From Burkholderiaceae bacterium (lineage in GTDB: Bacteria > Pseudomonadota > Gammaproteobacteria > Burkholderiales > Burkholderiaceae_C): a stretch of 64,000 bases of DNA. The notes beneath the pieces were generated by a model that was given only the letters and a program-made list of their open reading frames with translations, made no database searches and was not told where the DNA came from. The translations under genes and the position numbers were made by a program. Location of the stretch: the NCBI GenBank assembly GCA_024235895.1, contig JACKLM010000003.1, positions 682,001 through 746,000 of the forward strand. Direction: 5' to 3'. Of the stretch, positions 34,295 to 41,934 are shown piece by piece; positions within the stretch are counted from its first letter, which is position 1, and every line of letters starts with the position of its first letter.

Positions 34295-37200
34295 ATGAAG
34301 CTGTCGGAGACCTCGATCCGCCGGCCGGTGCTGGCCAGCGTGATGTCGCTGCTGCTGGTGCTGGTCGGGCTGGTGGCGGCGCAGCAGCTCAGCGTGCGCG
34401 AATACCCGCGCATCGACGAGCCGCTGGTCAACGTCAGCACCGTGCTGCGCGGCGCCTCGGCCGAGGTCATCGAGTCGCAGGTGACCAAGCCGCTGGAGGA
34501 CTCGATCGCCGGCATCGACGGCGTCGACATCATGACCTCGGTGTCGCGCGCCGAGCGCAGCCAGATCACGGTGCGGTTCAAGCTCAGCAAGGACCCGGAC
34601 ACCGCGGCGGCCGAGGTACGCGACCGCGTCGCACGCGCGCGCGGCCGGCTGCCCGACACCGTCGACGAGCCGGTCATCGCCAAGGTCGAGGCCGACGCGA
34701 CGCCGACGATCTGGCTCGCCTACATCAGCGAGAGCATGGACCCGCTGGCGCTCAGCGAGATCATCAACCGCGTCGTCAAGCCGCGGCTGCAGACGGTGCC
34801 GGGGGTCGCCGACGTCAGCATCGGCGGCGAGCGCCGGTACGCGATGCGGATCTGGCTCGACCCGCAGCGGCTGGCCTCGTACCGGCTGACGGTGCAGGAC
34901 GTCGAGGACGCGCTGCGGCGGCAGAACCTCGAGGTGCCGGCCGGCCGGATCGAGAGCGCGCAGCGCGAGTTCAGCGTCACCGCGCGCACCGACCTCGCGA
35001 CCGTCGGGCAGTTCGAGGCGATCGCGCTGCGCAACGTCGGCGGCCACACCGTGCGGCTGCGCGATGTCGCCCGGGTCGAGGAGGCGGCGTTCAACGACCG
35101 CTCGCGCGTGCGGCTGAACGGCATGCCGGCGATGAGCACCGGCATCATCCGCAACGCCACCGCCAACCCGCTCGAGGTCGCCGACGGCGTGCGCGCGGTG
35201 ATGCCGGCGATCCAGCGCGACCTGCCCGACTCGGTGCGCGTCGTCCAGGCGACCGACCTGTCGGTCTACATCGACCGCTCGATCAAGGCCGTCTACACGA
35301 CGGTGGCCGAGGCGGTGGTGCTGGTCGCGCTGGTCGTGTTCGTCTTCCTGCGCACGCTGCGCGCGTCGGTGATCCCGCTGGTGACCATTCCCGTCAGCCT
35401 GATCGGCGCCTTCGCGCTCGTCGCCGCCGCCGGATTCACGATCAACACGCTGGTGCTGCTGGCGATGGTGCTGGCGATCGGGCTGGTCGTGGACGACGCG
35501 ATTGTCGTGCTCGAGAATATCTTCCGCCACATCGAGGAGGGGCTGACGCCGTTCCAGGCCGCGATCAAGGGCGTGCGCGAGATCAGCTTCGCGATCGTCG
35601 CGATGACGCTGACGCTGGCCGCCGTCTTCGCGCCGCTGGCCTTCACCCCCGGGCGCACCGGACGGCTGTTCGGCGAGTTCGCGCTGACGCTGGCCGGCGC
35701 GGTGCTGGTGTCGGGCTTCGTCGCGCTGACGCTCACCCCGATGATGTGCTCCAAGCTGCTGCGCCACGAGGCGAAGCCCTCGCGCTTCGACCGCGGCATG
35801 GAGGCGCTGCTGCAGCGGCTGACCGCGGGCTATGCGCGCGCGCTGCGCGCGTCGCTGCGGGTACGGTGGGTGACGGTGGCGCTGATGCTGGCCTGCGCCG
35901 GCACCAGCTGGTGGCTGTTCACGACCGCCAAGAGCGAGCTCGCGCCGATCGAGGACCGCGGCGTGATCGCGCTGCCGATCCGCGGCCCGGACGGCGCGAC
36001 GCTGGACTACATGGCGCGCTACCTGGACGCGATCGACACCATCGCCGCGCCGTACGAGGAGTTCGACCGCCGCTTCACCTTCGTCGGCGGCGGCGGGCAG
36101 GTGTCGGCCGCCTTCGGCGTGCTGCGCACCGTCGACTGGAGCGAGCGCGACCGCACGACGCAGGAGCTGGCGCGCGAACTGCTGCCCAAGCTGATGGCGC
36201 TGCCCGGGGTGAGCGCGTTCCCGAGCACGCCGCCCAGCCTGGGGCAGAGCTTCCGCTCGCGACCGCTGGAAGTCGTCATCGTCAGCGGGGACAGCTACGC
36301 CGCCATGGCGCGCGTGGCCGAGGCCGTGGTCGCCGAACTGCGCCGCGTGCCTGGCATCGTGCAGCCGGACATCGACCTGCGGCTGAACTCGCCCGAGGTC
36401 TTCATCGACGTCGACCGCGACCGTGCGGCCGACCTCGGGGTGTCGGTCGAGGCGGTCGCGCGGACGATCGAGACCCTGCTGGGCGGACGCAGCGTGACGC
36501 GCTACAAGCGCGAGGCCGAGCTCTACGATGTCGTCGTGCAGACCGCCGGCGAGGGCCGCGCCACGCCGGACGACATCGGCCGCATGTTCGTGCGCGGGCG
36601 CAACGACACGATGGTGCCGCTGGCGTCGCTGGTGACGGTGCGCGAGGCGGTCGCGCCGCGCGAGCTCAACCACTTCAACCAGCGCCGTGCGGTGACGATC
36701 AGTGCCAACCTGGGTCCCGAGCTGTCGCTCGGGCAGGCGCTGGCACGGGTCGACGAGATCGCCGCTCGCGTGCTGCCGCCGGGCTACGCGACCGAGCTCG
36801 CCGGCGTCAGCCGCGAATTCCGCGCCTCGTCGGGCTCGCTCGGCCTGGTCTTCGTGCTCGCGCTGGTGTTCATCTTCCTCGTGCTGGCGGCGCAGTTCGA
36901 GAGCTGGATCGACCCCTTCGTGATCCTGCTGGCGGTGCCGCTGACGACGGTGGGGGCGCTGCTGGCGCTGCGGCTGACGGGCGGGACGATCAACGTCTAC
37001 TCGCAGATCGGGCTCGTGACGCTGATCGGGCTGATCGCCAAGCACGGGATCCTGATCGTCGAGTTCAGCAACCAGCTGCGCCGCCAGGGGCGCGAGACGC
37101 TGGACGCGGTGGTCGAGGCGGCCTCGCTGCGGCTGCGCCCGATCCTGATGACGACCGGCGCGATGGTGCTGGGCGCGCTGCCGCTGGCGCTGGCCAGCGG

Positions 37201-37381
37201 CGCCGGCGCCGAGAGCCGCCAGCAGATCGGCTGGGTGATCGTCGGCGGCATGTCGCTGGGCACGCTGCTGACGATCTTCGTCGTGCCGACGATGGTCACG
37301 CTGCTGGCGCGCCGCGGCATCCCGGGCGAGATCACGACGCCGGCCGACGACGGCGTGAGGCCGGCGGCGCATAGCGTCTGA
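34295..37381 (+). CDS. RND multidrug efflux permease (HAE1 family)
   Basis: A 1028-residue proton-driven inner-membrane pump of the AcrB/MexB type. Twelve membrane segments are expected: one at the N-terminus (PVLASVMSLLLVLVGLVA), a large periplasmic loop, then a block from about residue 330 with the proton-relay pair in GLVVDDAIVVLENIFRH. The second half repeats the fold, ending LGTLLTIFVVPTMVTLLARR. Length is typical. Short variant loops (for example SVSRAERSQITVRFKL) place it in the smaller MexF/'HAE1' branch; the substrate cannot be told. It converges on smpB with a 129-base gap. Confidence 0.94.
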   Translation: MKLSETSIRRPVLASVMSLLLVLVGLVAAQQLSVREYPRIDEPLVNVSTVLRGASAEVIESQVTKPLEDSIAGIDGVDIMTSVSRAERSQITVRFKLSKDPDTAAAEVRDRVARARGRLPDTVDEPVIAKVEADATPTIWLAYISESMDPLALSEIINRVVKPRLQTVPGVADVSIGGERRYAMRIWLDPQRLASYRLTVQDVEDALRRQNLEVPAGRIESAQREFSVTARTDLATVGQFEAIALRNVGGHTVRLRDVARVEEAAFNDRSRVRLNGMPAMSTGIIRNATANPLEVADGVRAVMPAIQRDLPDSVRVVQATDLSVYIDRSIKAVYTTVAEAVVLVALVVFVFLRTLRASVIPLVTIPVSLIGAFALVAAAGFTINTLVLLAMVLAIGLVVDDAIVVLENIFRHIEEGLTPFQAAIKGVREISFAIVAMTLTLAAVFAPLAFTPGRTGRLFGEFALTLAGAVLVSGFVALTLTPMMCSKLLRHEAKPSRFDRGMEALLQRLTAGYARALRASLRVRWVTVALMLACAGTSWWLFTTAKSELAPIEDRGVIALPIRGPDGATLDYMARYLDAIDTIAAPYEEFDRRFTFVGGGGQVSAAFGVLRTVDWSERDRTTQELARELLPKLMALPGVSAFPSTPPSLGQSFRSRPLEVVIVSGDSYAAMARVAEAVVAELRRVPGIVQPDIDLRLNSPEVFIDVDRDRAADLGVSVEAVARTIETLLGGRSVTRYKREAELYDVVVQTAGEGRATPDDIGRMFVRGRNDTMVPLASLVTVREAVAPRELNHFNQRRAVTISANLGPELSLGQALARVDEIAARVLPPGYATELAGVSREFRASSGSLGLVFVLALVFIFLVLAAQFESWIDPFVILLAVPLTTVGALLALRLTGGTINVYSQIGLVTLIGLIAKHGILIVEFSNQLRRQGRETLDAVVEAASLRLRPILMTTGAMVLGALPLALASGAGAESRQQIGWVIVGGMSLGTLLTIFVVPTMVTLLARRGIPGEITTPADDGVRPAAHSV

Positions 37382-37510
37382 TCCCGTTCACGGCGGGCTG
37401 CTTCGAGCGAACCGCCGGCGGCGACAGCCGCTTGATCGATTGGGCCGTGCTGGCCCCGGAACGATCGCCGAGGATCGGAGCGCCGCCTGTGCGATGGGGC
37501 CCCGACCTCG

Positions 37511-37972
37511 TCAGCTCTTGCTCGAGATCTTGTGCCGCATCAGCCGCCCGCGCTCCTTCTCCCAGTCGCGCTGCTTCTCGGTCTCGCGCTTGTCGTGCTG
37601 GGCCTTGCCCTTGGCCAGCGCGATCTCGACCTTGATGTGTCCGCCCTTGTGGTGCAGGTTCAGCGGCACCAGCGTGAAGCCCTTCTGCTCGACCTTGCCG
37701 ACCAGGCGCCGGATCTCGTCCTTGTGCATCAACAGCTTGCGCGTGCGGTCGGGCTCGGGGTGGACATGCGTCGACGCCGTTCGCAGCGGGTTGACGCGCA
37801 GCCCGATCAGGAACAGCTCGCCATGGCGGATGACGACGTAGCCGTCGGTGAGCTGGACCTGGCCGGCGCGGATTGCCTTGACCTCCCAGCCCTGCAGCAC
37901 GATGCCCGCCTCGTGCCGCTCCTCGACGTGGTAGTCGAAGCGGGCACGGCGGTTCTCGGCGATGGCGGACAT
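37511..37972 (-). CDS. smpB: SsrA-binding protein SmpB
   Basis: A 153-residue tmRNA partner in trans-translation. Core motifs are EAGIVLQGWEVKAIRAGQVQ, DGYVVIRHGELFLIG and HVHPEPDRTRKLLMHKDEI; the C-terminal tail is Lys/Arg-rich (KRETEKQRDWEKERGRLM) and would enter the mRNA channel. The frame is open far upstream but ATG 37972 is the conserved start. The tmRNA gene itself is not in the window. The usual neighbour ratA is present but 22 kb away. Confidence 0.97.
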   Translation of the reverse strand: MSAIAENRRARFDYHVEERHEAGIVLQGWEVKAIRAGQVQLTDGYVVIRHGELFLIGLRVNPLRTASTHVHPEPDRTRKLLMHKDEIRRLVGKVEQKGFTLVPLNLHHKGGHIKVEIALAKGKAQHDKRETEKQRDWEKERGRLMRHKISSKS

Positions 37973-37987
37973 GGGCGGCGCGGCGGG

Positions 37988-38118
37988 GCCCGCGCGCGCG
38001 GGCGGCTCCGGGAAGAGGGAGCCGGACTATAAGCGGCCGGCCCGGCACGGCTGGCGCGCCGGGCCGGGCAGGACCTGCCGGTTTCGCCTGCCGGCCGCCC
38101 GCGCCCGCGCGCGGGCGC
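37988..38118. repeat. two perfect alternating C-G palindromes
   Basis: A 16-base palindrome at 37988-38003 (GCCCGCGCGCGCGGGC) and an 18-base one at 38101-38118 (GCGCCCGCGCGCGGGCGC) flank the smpB promoter region; the second lies 27 bases beyond the end of trpB. Alternating CG runs of this kind can form cruciform or Z-DNA; the second could serve as the trpB terminator hairpin. Confidence 0.5.
38026..38031 (-). promoter_or_regulatory. -10-like TATAGT for smpB
   Basis: On the minus strand TATAGT lies 53 bases before the smpB ATG, in the only AT-containing spot of an extremely GC-rich intergenic region. No clear -35 is visible. Confidence 0.4.
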
Positions 38119-38145
38119 GTGGGCAGCCGGCCGCCGGTCAGGCGA

Positions 38146-39507
38146 TCAGGCCGGCACCGAAGGCAGACCCGCCAGCGCCATCGCGAGCTCGGCCTCGTCG
38201 TAGGGCTGGTCCACGAGCTTGTCGGCCATGTAGGCGCTGTAGGCACTCATGTCGAAGTGGCCGTGGCCGCAGAGGTTGAACAGGATCGTCTCGCTCCGGC
38301 CCTCGGCCTTGCAGCGCAAGGCCTCGACGATCGCGCCCTTGACCGCGTGGTTGGCCTCCGGCGCGGGCACGATGCCCTCGGCGCGTGCGAAGGCGACGCC
38401 GGCGGCGAAGCAGTCGCGCTGGTGGTAGGCGGTGGCCTCGATGATCCCGAGCTCCTTCAGGTGCGAGACCAGCGGCGCCATGCCGTGGTAGCGCAGCCCG
38501 CCGGCGTGGAAGCCCGGCGGCGTGAAGGTGCTGCCCAGCGTGTGCATCTTGGTCAGCGGTGCCAGGTGCGCGGTGTCGCCGAAGTCGTAGGCGAACTTGC
38601 CGCGCGTCAGGCTGGGGCACGCGGCCGGCTCGACGGCGACGATGCGCCGCTTGCGCCCGCCGCGCAGCTGCTGGCCGATGAACGGGAAGCTGATGCCGGC
38701 GAAGTTGCTGCCGCCGCCGGTGCAGCCGACGATGACGTCCGGGTCGTCGCCGGCCATCTCGAGCTGCAGCATCGCCTCCTGGCCGACGATCGTCTGGTGC
38801 AGCAGCACGTGGTTGAGCACCGAGCCGAGCGCGTACTTGGTGTCGTCGTGCGTCGCCGCGACCTCGACCGCCTCGCTGATCGCGATGCCGAGCGAGCCCG
38901 GGTGGTCCGGGTTCTTGGCCAGGATCGCGCGGCCGGACTGGGTCAGGTTGCTCGGGCTGGCGACGCAGGTCGCGCCGTAGGTCTCCATCAGCGCGCGCCG
39001 ATAGGGCTTCTGGTCGTACGAGACGCGGACCTGGAAGACCTGCACCTCGATGCCGAACAGCGCGCCGGCGAAGGACAGCGACGAACCCCACTGGCCGGCG
39101 CCGGTCTCGGTCGAGAGCTTCTTGACGCCGGCCTGCGCGTTGTACCAGGCCTGCGGCACGGCGGTGTTGGGCTTGTGGCTGCCGGCCGGGGAGACGCCCT
39201 CGTACTTGTAGTAGATCTTGGCCGGCGTGCCGAGCGCCTTCTCCAGCCGGTGCGCACGAACCAGCGGCGACGGCCGCCACAGGCGGAAAACCTCGCGCAC
39301 CGGCTCGGGGATCTCGATCTCGCGCTCGGCCGAGACCTCCTGCATGATCAGCGCCATCGGGAACAGCGGCGCCAGGTCGTCCGGGCCGACCGGCTGCATC
39401 GTGCCGGGGTGCAGCGGCGGCGCCAGCGGCACCGGCAGGTCGGCGGCGATGTTGTACCAGTGGGTGGGCATCCGGCTCTCGTCGAGCAGGAACTTGGTCT
39501 GGCTCAT
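38146..39507 (-). CDS. trpB: tryptophan synthase beta chain, type 2 (TrpB2)
   Basis: A 453-residue PLP enzyme of the TrpB2 group, longer than classic TrpB (about 400) and unlinked to trpA. The PLP lysine is in GSHKPNTAV; GCTGGGSNFAGI is the phosphate loop; TGAGQWGSSLS carries the catalytic region. The N-terminal arm (THWYNIAADLP) and the insertion PLTKMHTLGSTFTPPGFHAGG are typical of TrpB2. It condenses indole and serine; the role in a trpAB-containing cell is usually indole salvage. A Met start at 39507 is followed by 112 bases to serB upstream. Confidence 0.92.
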   Translation of the reverse strand: MSQTKFLLDESRMPTHWYNIAADLPVPLAPPLHPGTMQPVGPDDLAPLFPMALIMQEVSAEREIEIPEPVREVFRLWRPSPLVRAHRLEKALGTPAKIYYKYEGVSPAGSHKPNTAVPQAWYNAQAGVKKLSTETGAGQWGSSLSFAGALFGIEVQVFQVRVSYDQKPYRRALMETYGATCVASPSNLTQSGRAILAKNPDHPGSLGIAISEAVEVAATHDDTKYALGSVLNHVLLHQTIVGQEAMLQLEMAGDDPDVIVGCTGGGSNFAGISFPFIGQQLRGGRKRRIVAVEPAACPSLTRGKFAYDFGDTAHLAPLTKMHTLGSTFTPPGFHAGGLRYHGMAPLVSHLKELGIIEATAYHQRDCFAAGVAFARAEGIVPAPEANHAVKGAIVEALRCKAEGRSETILFNLCGHGHFDMSAYSAYMADKLVDQPYDEAELAMALAGLPSVPA

Positions 39508-39592
39508 CCGGGGTCTCCAAAGTAGGTGGTGCGCGATCGTAGGCGGCGCCGACCCCGACGCGAAGATGGGTTTGCCCTGAAACGACGCGTGA

Positions 39593-39608
39593 CACCCCCC
39601 CCGGGGTG
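39593..39608 (-). terminator. possible serB terminator hairpin
   Basis: CACCCC (39593-39598) and GGGGTG (39603-39608) pair with a 4-base loop, 12 bases beyond the serB stop in its direction of transcription. No T run on the minus strand. Confidence 0.4.
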
Positions 39609-39619
39609 CAGGCGACCGG

Positions 39620-40336
39620 TCAGGCCCGGATCAGGCTCAGCGCCCGGTCCATGCCGCCGGACATGATCGAGATCATCGCCTTCTCGCGCACCGTCGGCTT
39701 CGGGTGGTAGGCGATCGACAGCCCGGCGACCGCCATCATCGGCAGGTCGTTGGCGCCGTCGCCGACGGCGATCGCCTGCGACGGCTCGATGCCCATCAAC
39801 TCGCAGACTTCGAGCACGACGCGCTTCTTCTCCGCGCCGTCGACGATGTCGCCCCAGGGGCGCTCCATCAGCGTGCCGGTGAGCTTGCCGTCGGCGATGC
39901 CCAGCACGTTCGCGCGCGCGAAGTCCAGCCCCAGCCGCATGCGCACGCGGTCGCTGAAGTAGGTGAAGCCGCCCGAGACGAGCAGCGTCTTCAGCCCTGC
40001 ACGCTGGCAGGTTCGCACGAAGACCTCGACGCCGGGGTTGAGATCCAGGTGCTTCGACCACACGGCCTCCAACGCCGAGACCGGCACGCCCGCGAGCAGC
40101 GCGAGCCGGCGGCGCAGGCTGTCGCGATAGTCGCTGATCTCGCCACGCATCGTCGCCTCGGTGATCGCGGCGACCTCGTCCCTTCGTCCCGCGGCGGCGG
40201 CGATCTCGTCGACGCACTCGATATTGATCAGCGTCGAGTCCATGTCGAATGCGATCAGCTTGTAGTCGGCCAGCCACAGCGGCGGCGTGAAGCCTCGGGC
40301 GAACAAGCCGGGTGCGATCTCTCGGGCGTCGGGCAT
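39620..40336 (-). CDS. serB: phosphoserine phosphatase SerB
   Basis: A 238-residue HAD-family phosphatase for the last step of serine synthesis. HAD motif I is IAFDMDSTLINIECVDE, motif II is LLVSGGFTYFS, motif III includes the Lys of EKKRVVLE, and motif IV is AVGDGANDLPMM. ATG 40336 is set by the conserved start; there is no N-terminal ACT domain, unlike longer SerB proteins. The frame continues upstream through a low-complexity region with no ribosome site. Confidence 0.95.
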   Translation of the reverse strand: MPDAREIAPGLFARGFTPPLWLADYKLIAFDMDSTLINIECVDEIAAAAGRRDEVAAITEATMRGEISDYRDSLRRRLALLAGVPVSALEAVWSKHLDLNPGVEVFVRTCQRAGLKTLLVSGGFTYFSDRVRMRLGLDFARANVLGIADGKLTGTLMERPWGDIVDGAEKKRVVLEVCELMGIEPSQAIAVGDGANDLPMMAVAGLSIAYHPKPTVREKAMISIMSGGMDRALSLIRA

Positions 40337-40409
40337 GGGGGGCTCGGGGGCGGCACGGACGGTGCCGATCCGGGATCGTAGCGATCGCCGGGCGGTTCCG
40401 CTCGCCGTG

Positions 40410-40461
40410 GGGTCGCCGCCGGGTCGCCGCCGGGCGGCGCCAGGCGTCGTGGCGCCCGGCG
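40410..40461 (-). terminator. hairpin and direct repeat between DUF4405 gene and serB
   Basis: CGCCGGGCG (40428-40436) and CGCCCGGCG (40453-40461) are a perfect 9-bp inverted repeat 37 bases beyond the DUF4405 stop; an alternative stem GGCGCCA/TGGCGCC (40436-40442 and 40450-40456) overlaps it, so two folds compete. Just before it the 11-mer GGGTCGCCGCC is repeated in tandem (40410-40431). Termination is possible; there is no T run. Confidence 0.45.
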
Positions 40462-40497
40462 TGCCGCGAGCCGGCGGGCTCGTCTCGCGCCGACGCC

Positions 40498-40998
40498 TCA
40501 GCGCGGCGGCGCGATCAGCTTGGCGAGCACGCCGAGCTGCTTGCGGGTATCGCCGCCGACCAGCGCGGCGACGCTGTCGGCGCCATCGCGCGGCTCGACG
40601 CCGGCGGCACGCAGCCGCGACTCGATCTCCTGCGGCGTCGTGCCCGCGACCTGGGCCAGCACCGGCAGCGGGGCGGCGGCCAGCGCGCGCAGCGGGGCTA
40701 CGAAGGGCGGCTCGCCGCCGCCACCCGCCAGCGGCACGAACGACAGTCCGAGCACGAGGGCGAAGCCGGCGACCAGCGCGCGCGGCCCGGGCATGCGCAG
40801 GTAGCGCTGGAAGGCGCCGACGTTGACCGCGACGTGCAGGCCGACACCGGCGAGCATGACCCAGCCGATCCATTCGTGGACGGTCTTGTTGAGCGCGCTG
40901 TCGAGGTGGAAGAACATCAGCACGCCGGTCACGGCGAGCACGAGAAAGGCACCGATCGTCAGCGGCGTGGCGAGATTGCGGGGGATGCGTGTCGTCAT
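40498..40998 (-). CDS. DUF4405-type small membrane protein
   Basis: A 166-residue protein with three predicted membrane segments: PLTIGAFLVLAVTGVLMFFH, EWIGWVMLAGVGLHVAVNV and ALVAGFALVLGLSFVPL. Histidines in the first two (FFHLDS, VHEWIGW, GLHVAVN) fit the DUF4405 family, thought to resemble cytochrome b-like haem-binding bundles. The C-terminal 80 residues are soluble and include TPQEIESRLRAAGVEPRDGA, like the EF-Tu/ 'helix-hairpin' tail seen in such proteins. It stands alone between serB and the broken TIR gene. Function unknown. Confidence 0.75.
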   Translation of the reverse strand: MTTRIPRNLATPLTIGAFLVLAVTGVLMFFHLDSALNKTVHEWIGWVMLAGVGLHVAVNVGAFQRYLRMPGPRALVAGFALVLGLSFVPLAGGGGEPPFVAPLRALAAAPLPVLAQVAGTTPQEIESRLRAAGVEPRDGADSVAALVGGDTRKQLGVLAKLIAPPR

Positions 40999-41119
40999 GC
41001 GGGGCAGTGTCGGGCACCGCGGTCAACGGTCTGCGGCGGCGGCGTTTCGGTTTCGTGAAGCGCGCCGCGTGGCGCATGCCGCTAGACTGGGCCGGGTGCA
41101 CCGGTCGAAGGGGGGCGGG

Positions 41120-41308
41120 ATGGCCGCAGGCATCTTCATCTGCTACCGGCGCGACGAGTCGCGCCACGCCGCCGGAAGGCTGGCCGACGACCTGGCCGAG
41201 GCCTTCGGCGCCGAGACGATCTTCCGCGACATCGAGGGCATCGACCCCGGGGTCGACTTCGCGCAGGCGCTGGACAAGGCGCTTCGCTGGCGCGGGTGCC
41301 GGGGGTGA
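41120..41308 (+). pseudogene. truncated TIR-domain protein, 5' part
   Basis: A 62-codon frame from ATG 41120 (GGGGCGGG upstream; TAGACT -10-like at 41083) encodes the first half of a TIR domain: IFICYRRDES, then AFGAETIFRDIEGIDPG and DFAQALDKAL. It then ends at a TGA after RWRGCRG. The second half of the TIR domain, including the region of the catalytic Glu, is missing. The next frame (41296-41877) encodes a membrane protein in a different frame. A deletion with frameshift in an original TIR-TM protein is the simplest reading. Confidence 0.7.
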
Positions 41309-41877
41309 CCCGGCGGCGCCCGACGCCGGGACCGCCGCCCGCGCCCCCGCAGCCGGCTGGCGGCAGGCTCGAGCCGATGCTGTGGTGCGCGGCCGTCACG
41401 GTCGCGGTGCTGGCGCTGCTGGGATGGTGGTTCGAGGACGGTGGCGGGGCCTCGCTCGCGGACTTCGACCCGTCTTCGGTCGAGCCGGCTGCGGCGACGC
41501 TCGCAGCCCCCGCGCCGCCGACCGCGGCACCCGGCAGCGGTACCGGCGCACGCGACAGCGTGGCGCCGACCGAGGGGGGTGCCGGCGCGGCCACGGCGGA
41601 CCTGTCCGGGCTGTGGCGCTCGGCCTCGGGCGAGGTCGTCCACCTCGACCACGAAGGGCAGGAGGTGCTGATCCTCGCCGAGATGGGCGGGCGGATCGTC
41701 GGCGAAGGCGAGGGCCGCTTCGACGGTCGCCTGCTCGTGCTCGCGATGTCGATGCCGCTGCCCGGCGGCGGCATCGGGCAGCTCGCGTGCGAGCTCCAGG
41801 TCGCCGCCGACCGCGCGAGCATGACCGGACTTTGCCAGGGACCGATGGGGATCACGCCGGCGCAGATCTACCGCTGA
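41296..41877 (+). CDS. membrane protein, probably the 3' part of the broken TIR gene
   Basis: A 193-codon frame from GTG 41296, overlapping the TIR fragment by 13 bases in another frame. It starts with a Pro-rich linker (RRPTPGPPPAPPQPAGG), then one membrane segment (MLWCAAVTVAVLALLGWWF), an Ala/Pro/Thr spacer and a C-terminal domain of about 90 residues (LSGLWRSASGEVVHLDHEGQ, ending QGPMGITPAQIYR) that looks like a small beta-sandwich or lipocalin-like unit. The linker-TM order is what one expects after a TIR domain. It could be translated alone by reinitiation, but no ribosome site is visible. Confidence 0.6.
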   Translation: MPGVTRRRPTPGPPPAPPQPAGGRLEPMLWCAAVTVAVLALLGWWFEDGGGASLADFDPSSVEPAAATLAAPAPPTAAPGSGTGARDSVAPTEGGAGAATADLSGLWRSASGEVVHLDHEGQEVLILAEMGGRIVGEGEGRFDGRLLVLAMSMPLPGGGIGQLACELQVAADRASMTGLCQGPMGITPAQIYR

Positions 41878-41900
41878 CGGCGAGGAGGCTGCCGGGGCAG

Positions 41901-41919
41901 GCGCCGCGCCCCGCGGCGC
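41901..41919. terminator. hairpin between convergent genes
   Basis: GCGCCGCG (41901-41908) and CGCGGCGC (41912-41919) form a perfect 8-bp stem with a CCC loop, in the 57-base gap between the convergent TIR-remnant and mfd genes. It could act in both directions; no T run. Confidence 0.45.
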
Positions 41920-41934
41920 GCCGAAGGCGGCCGA

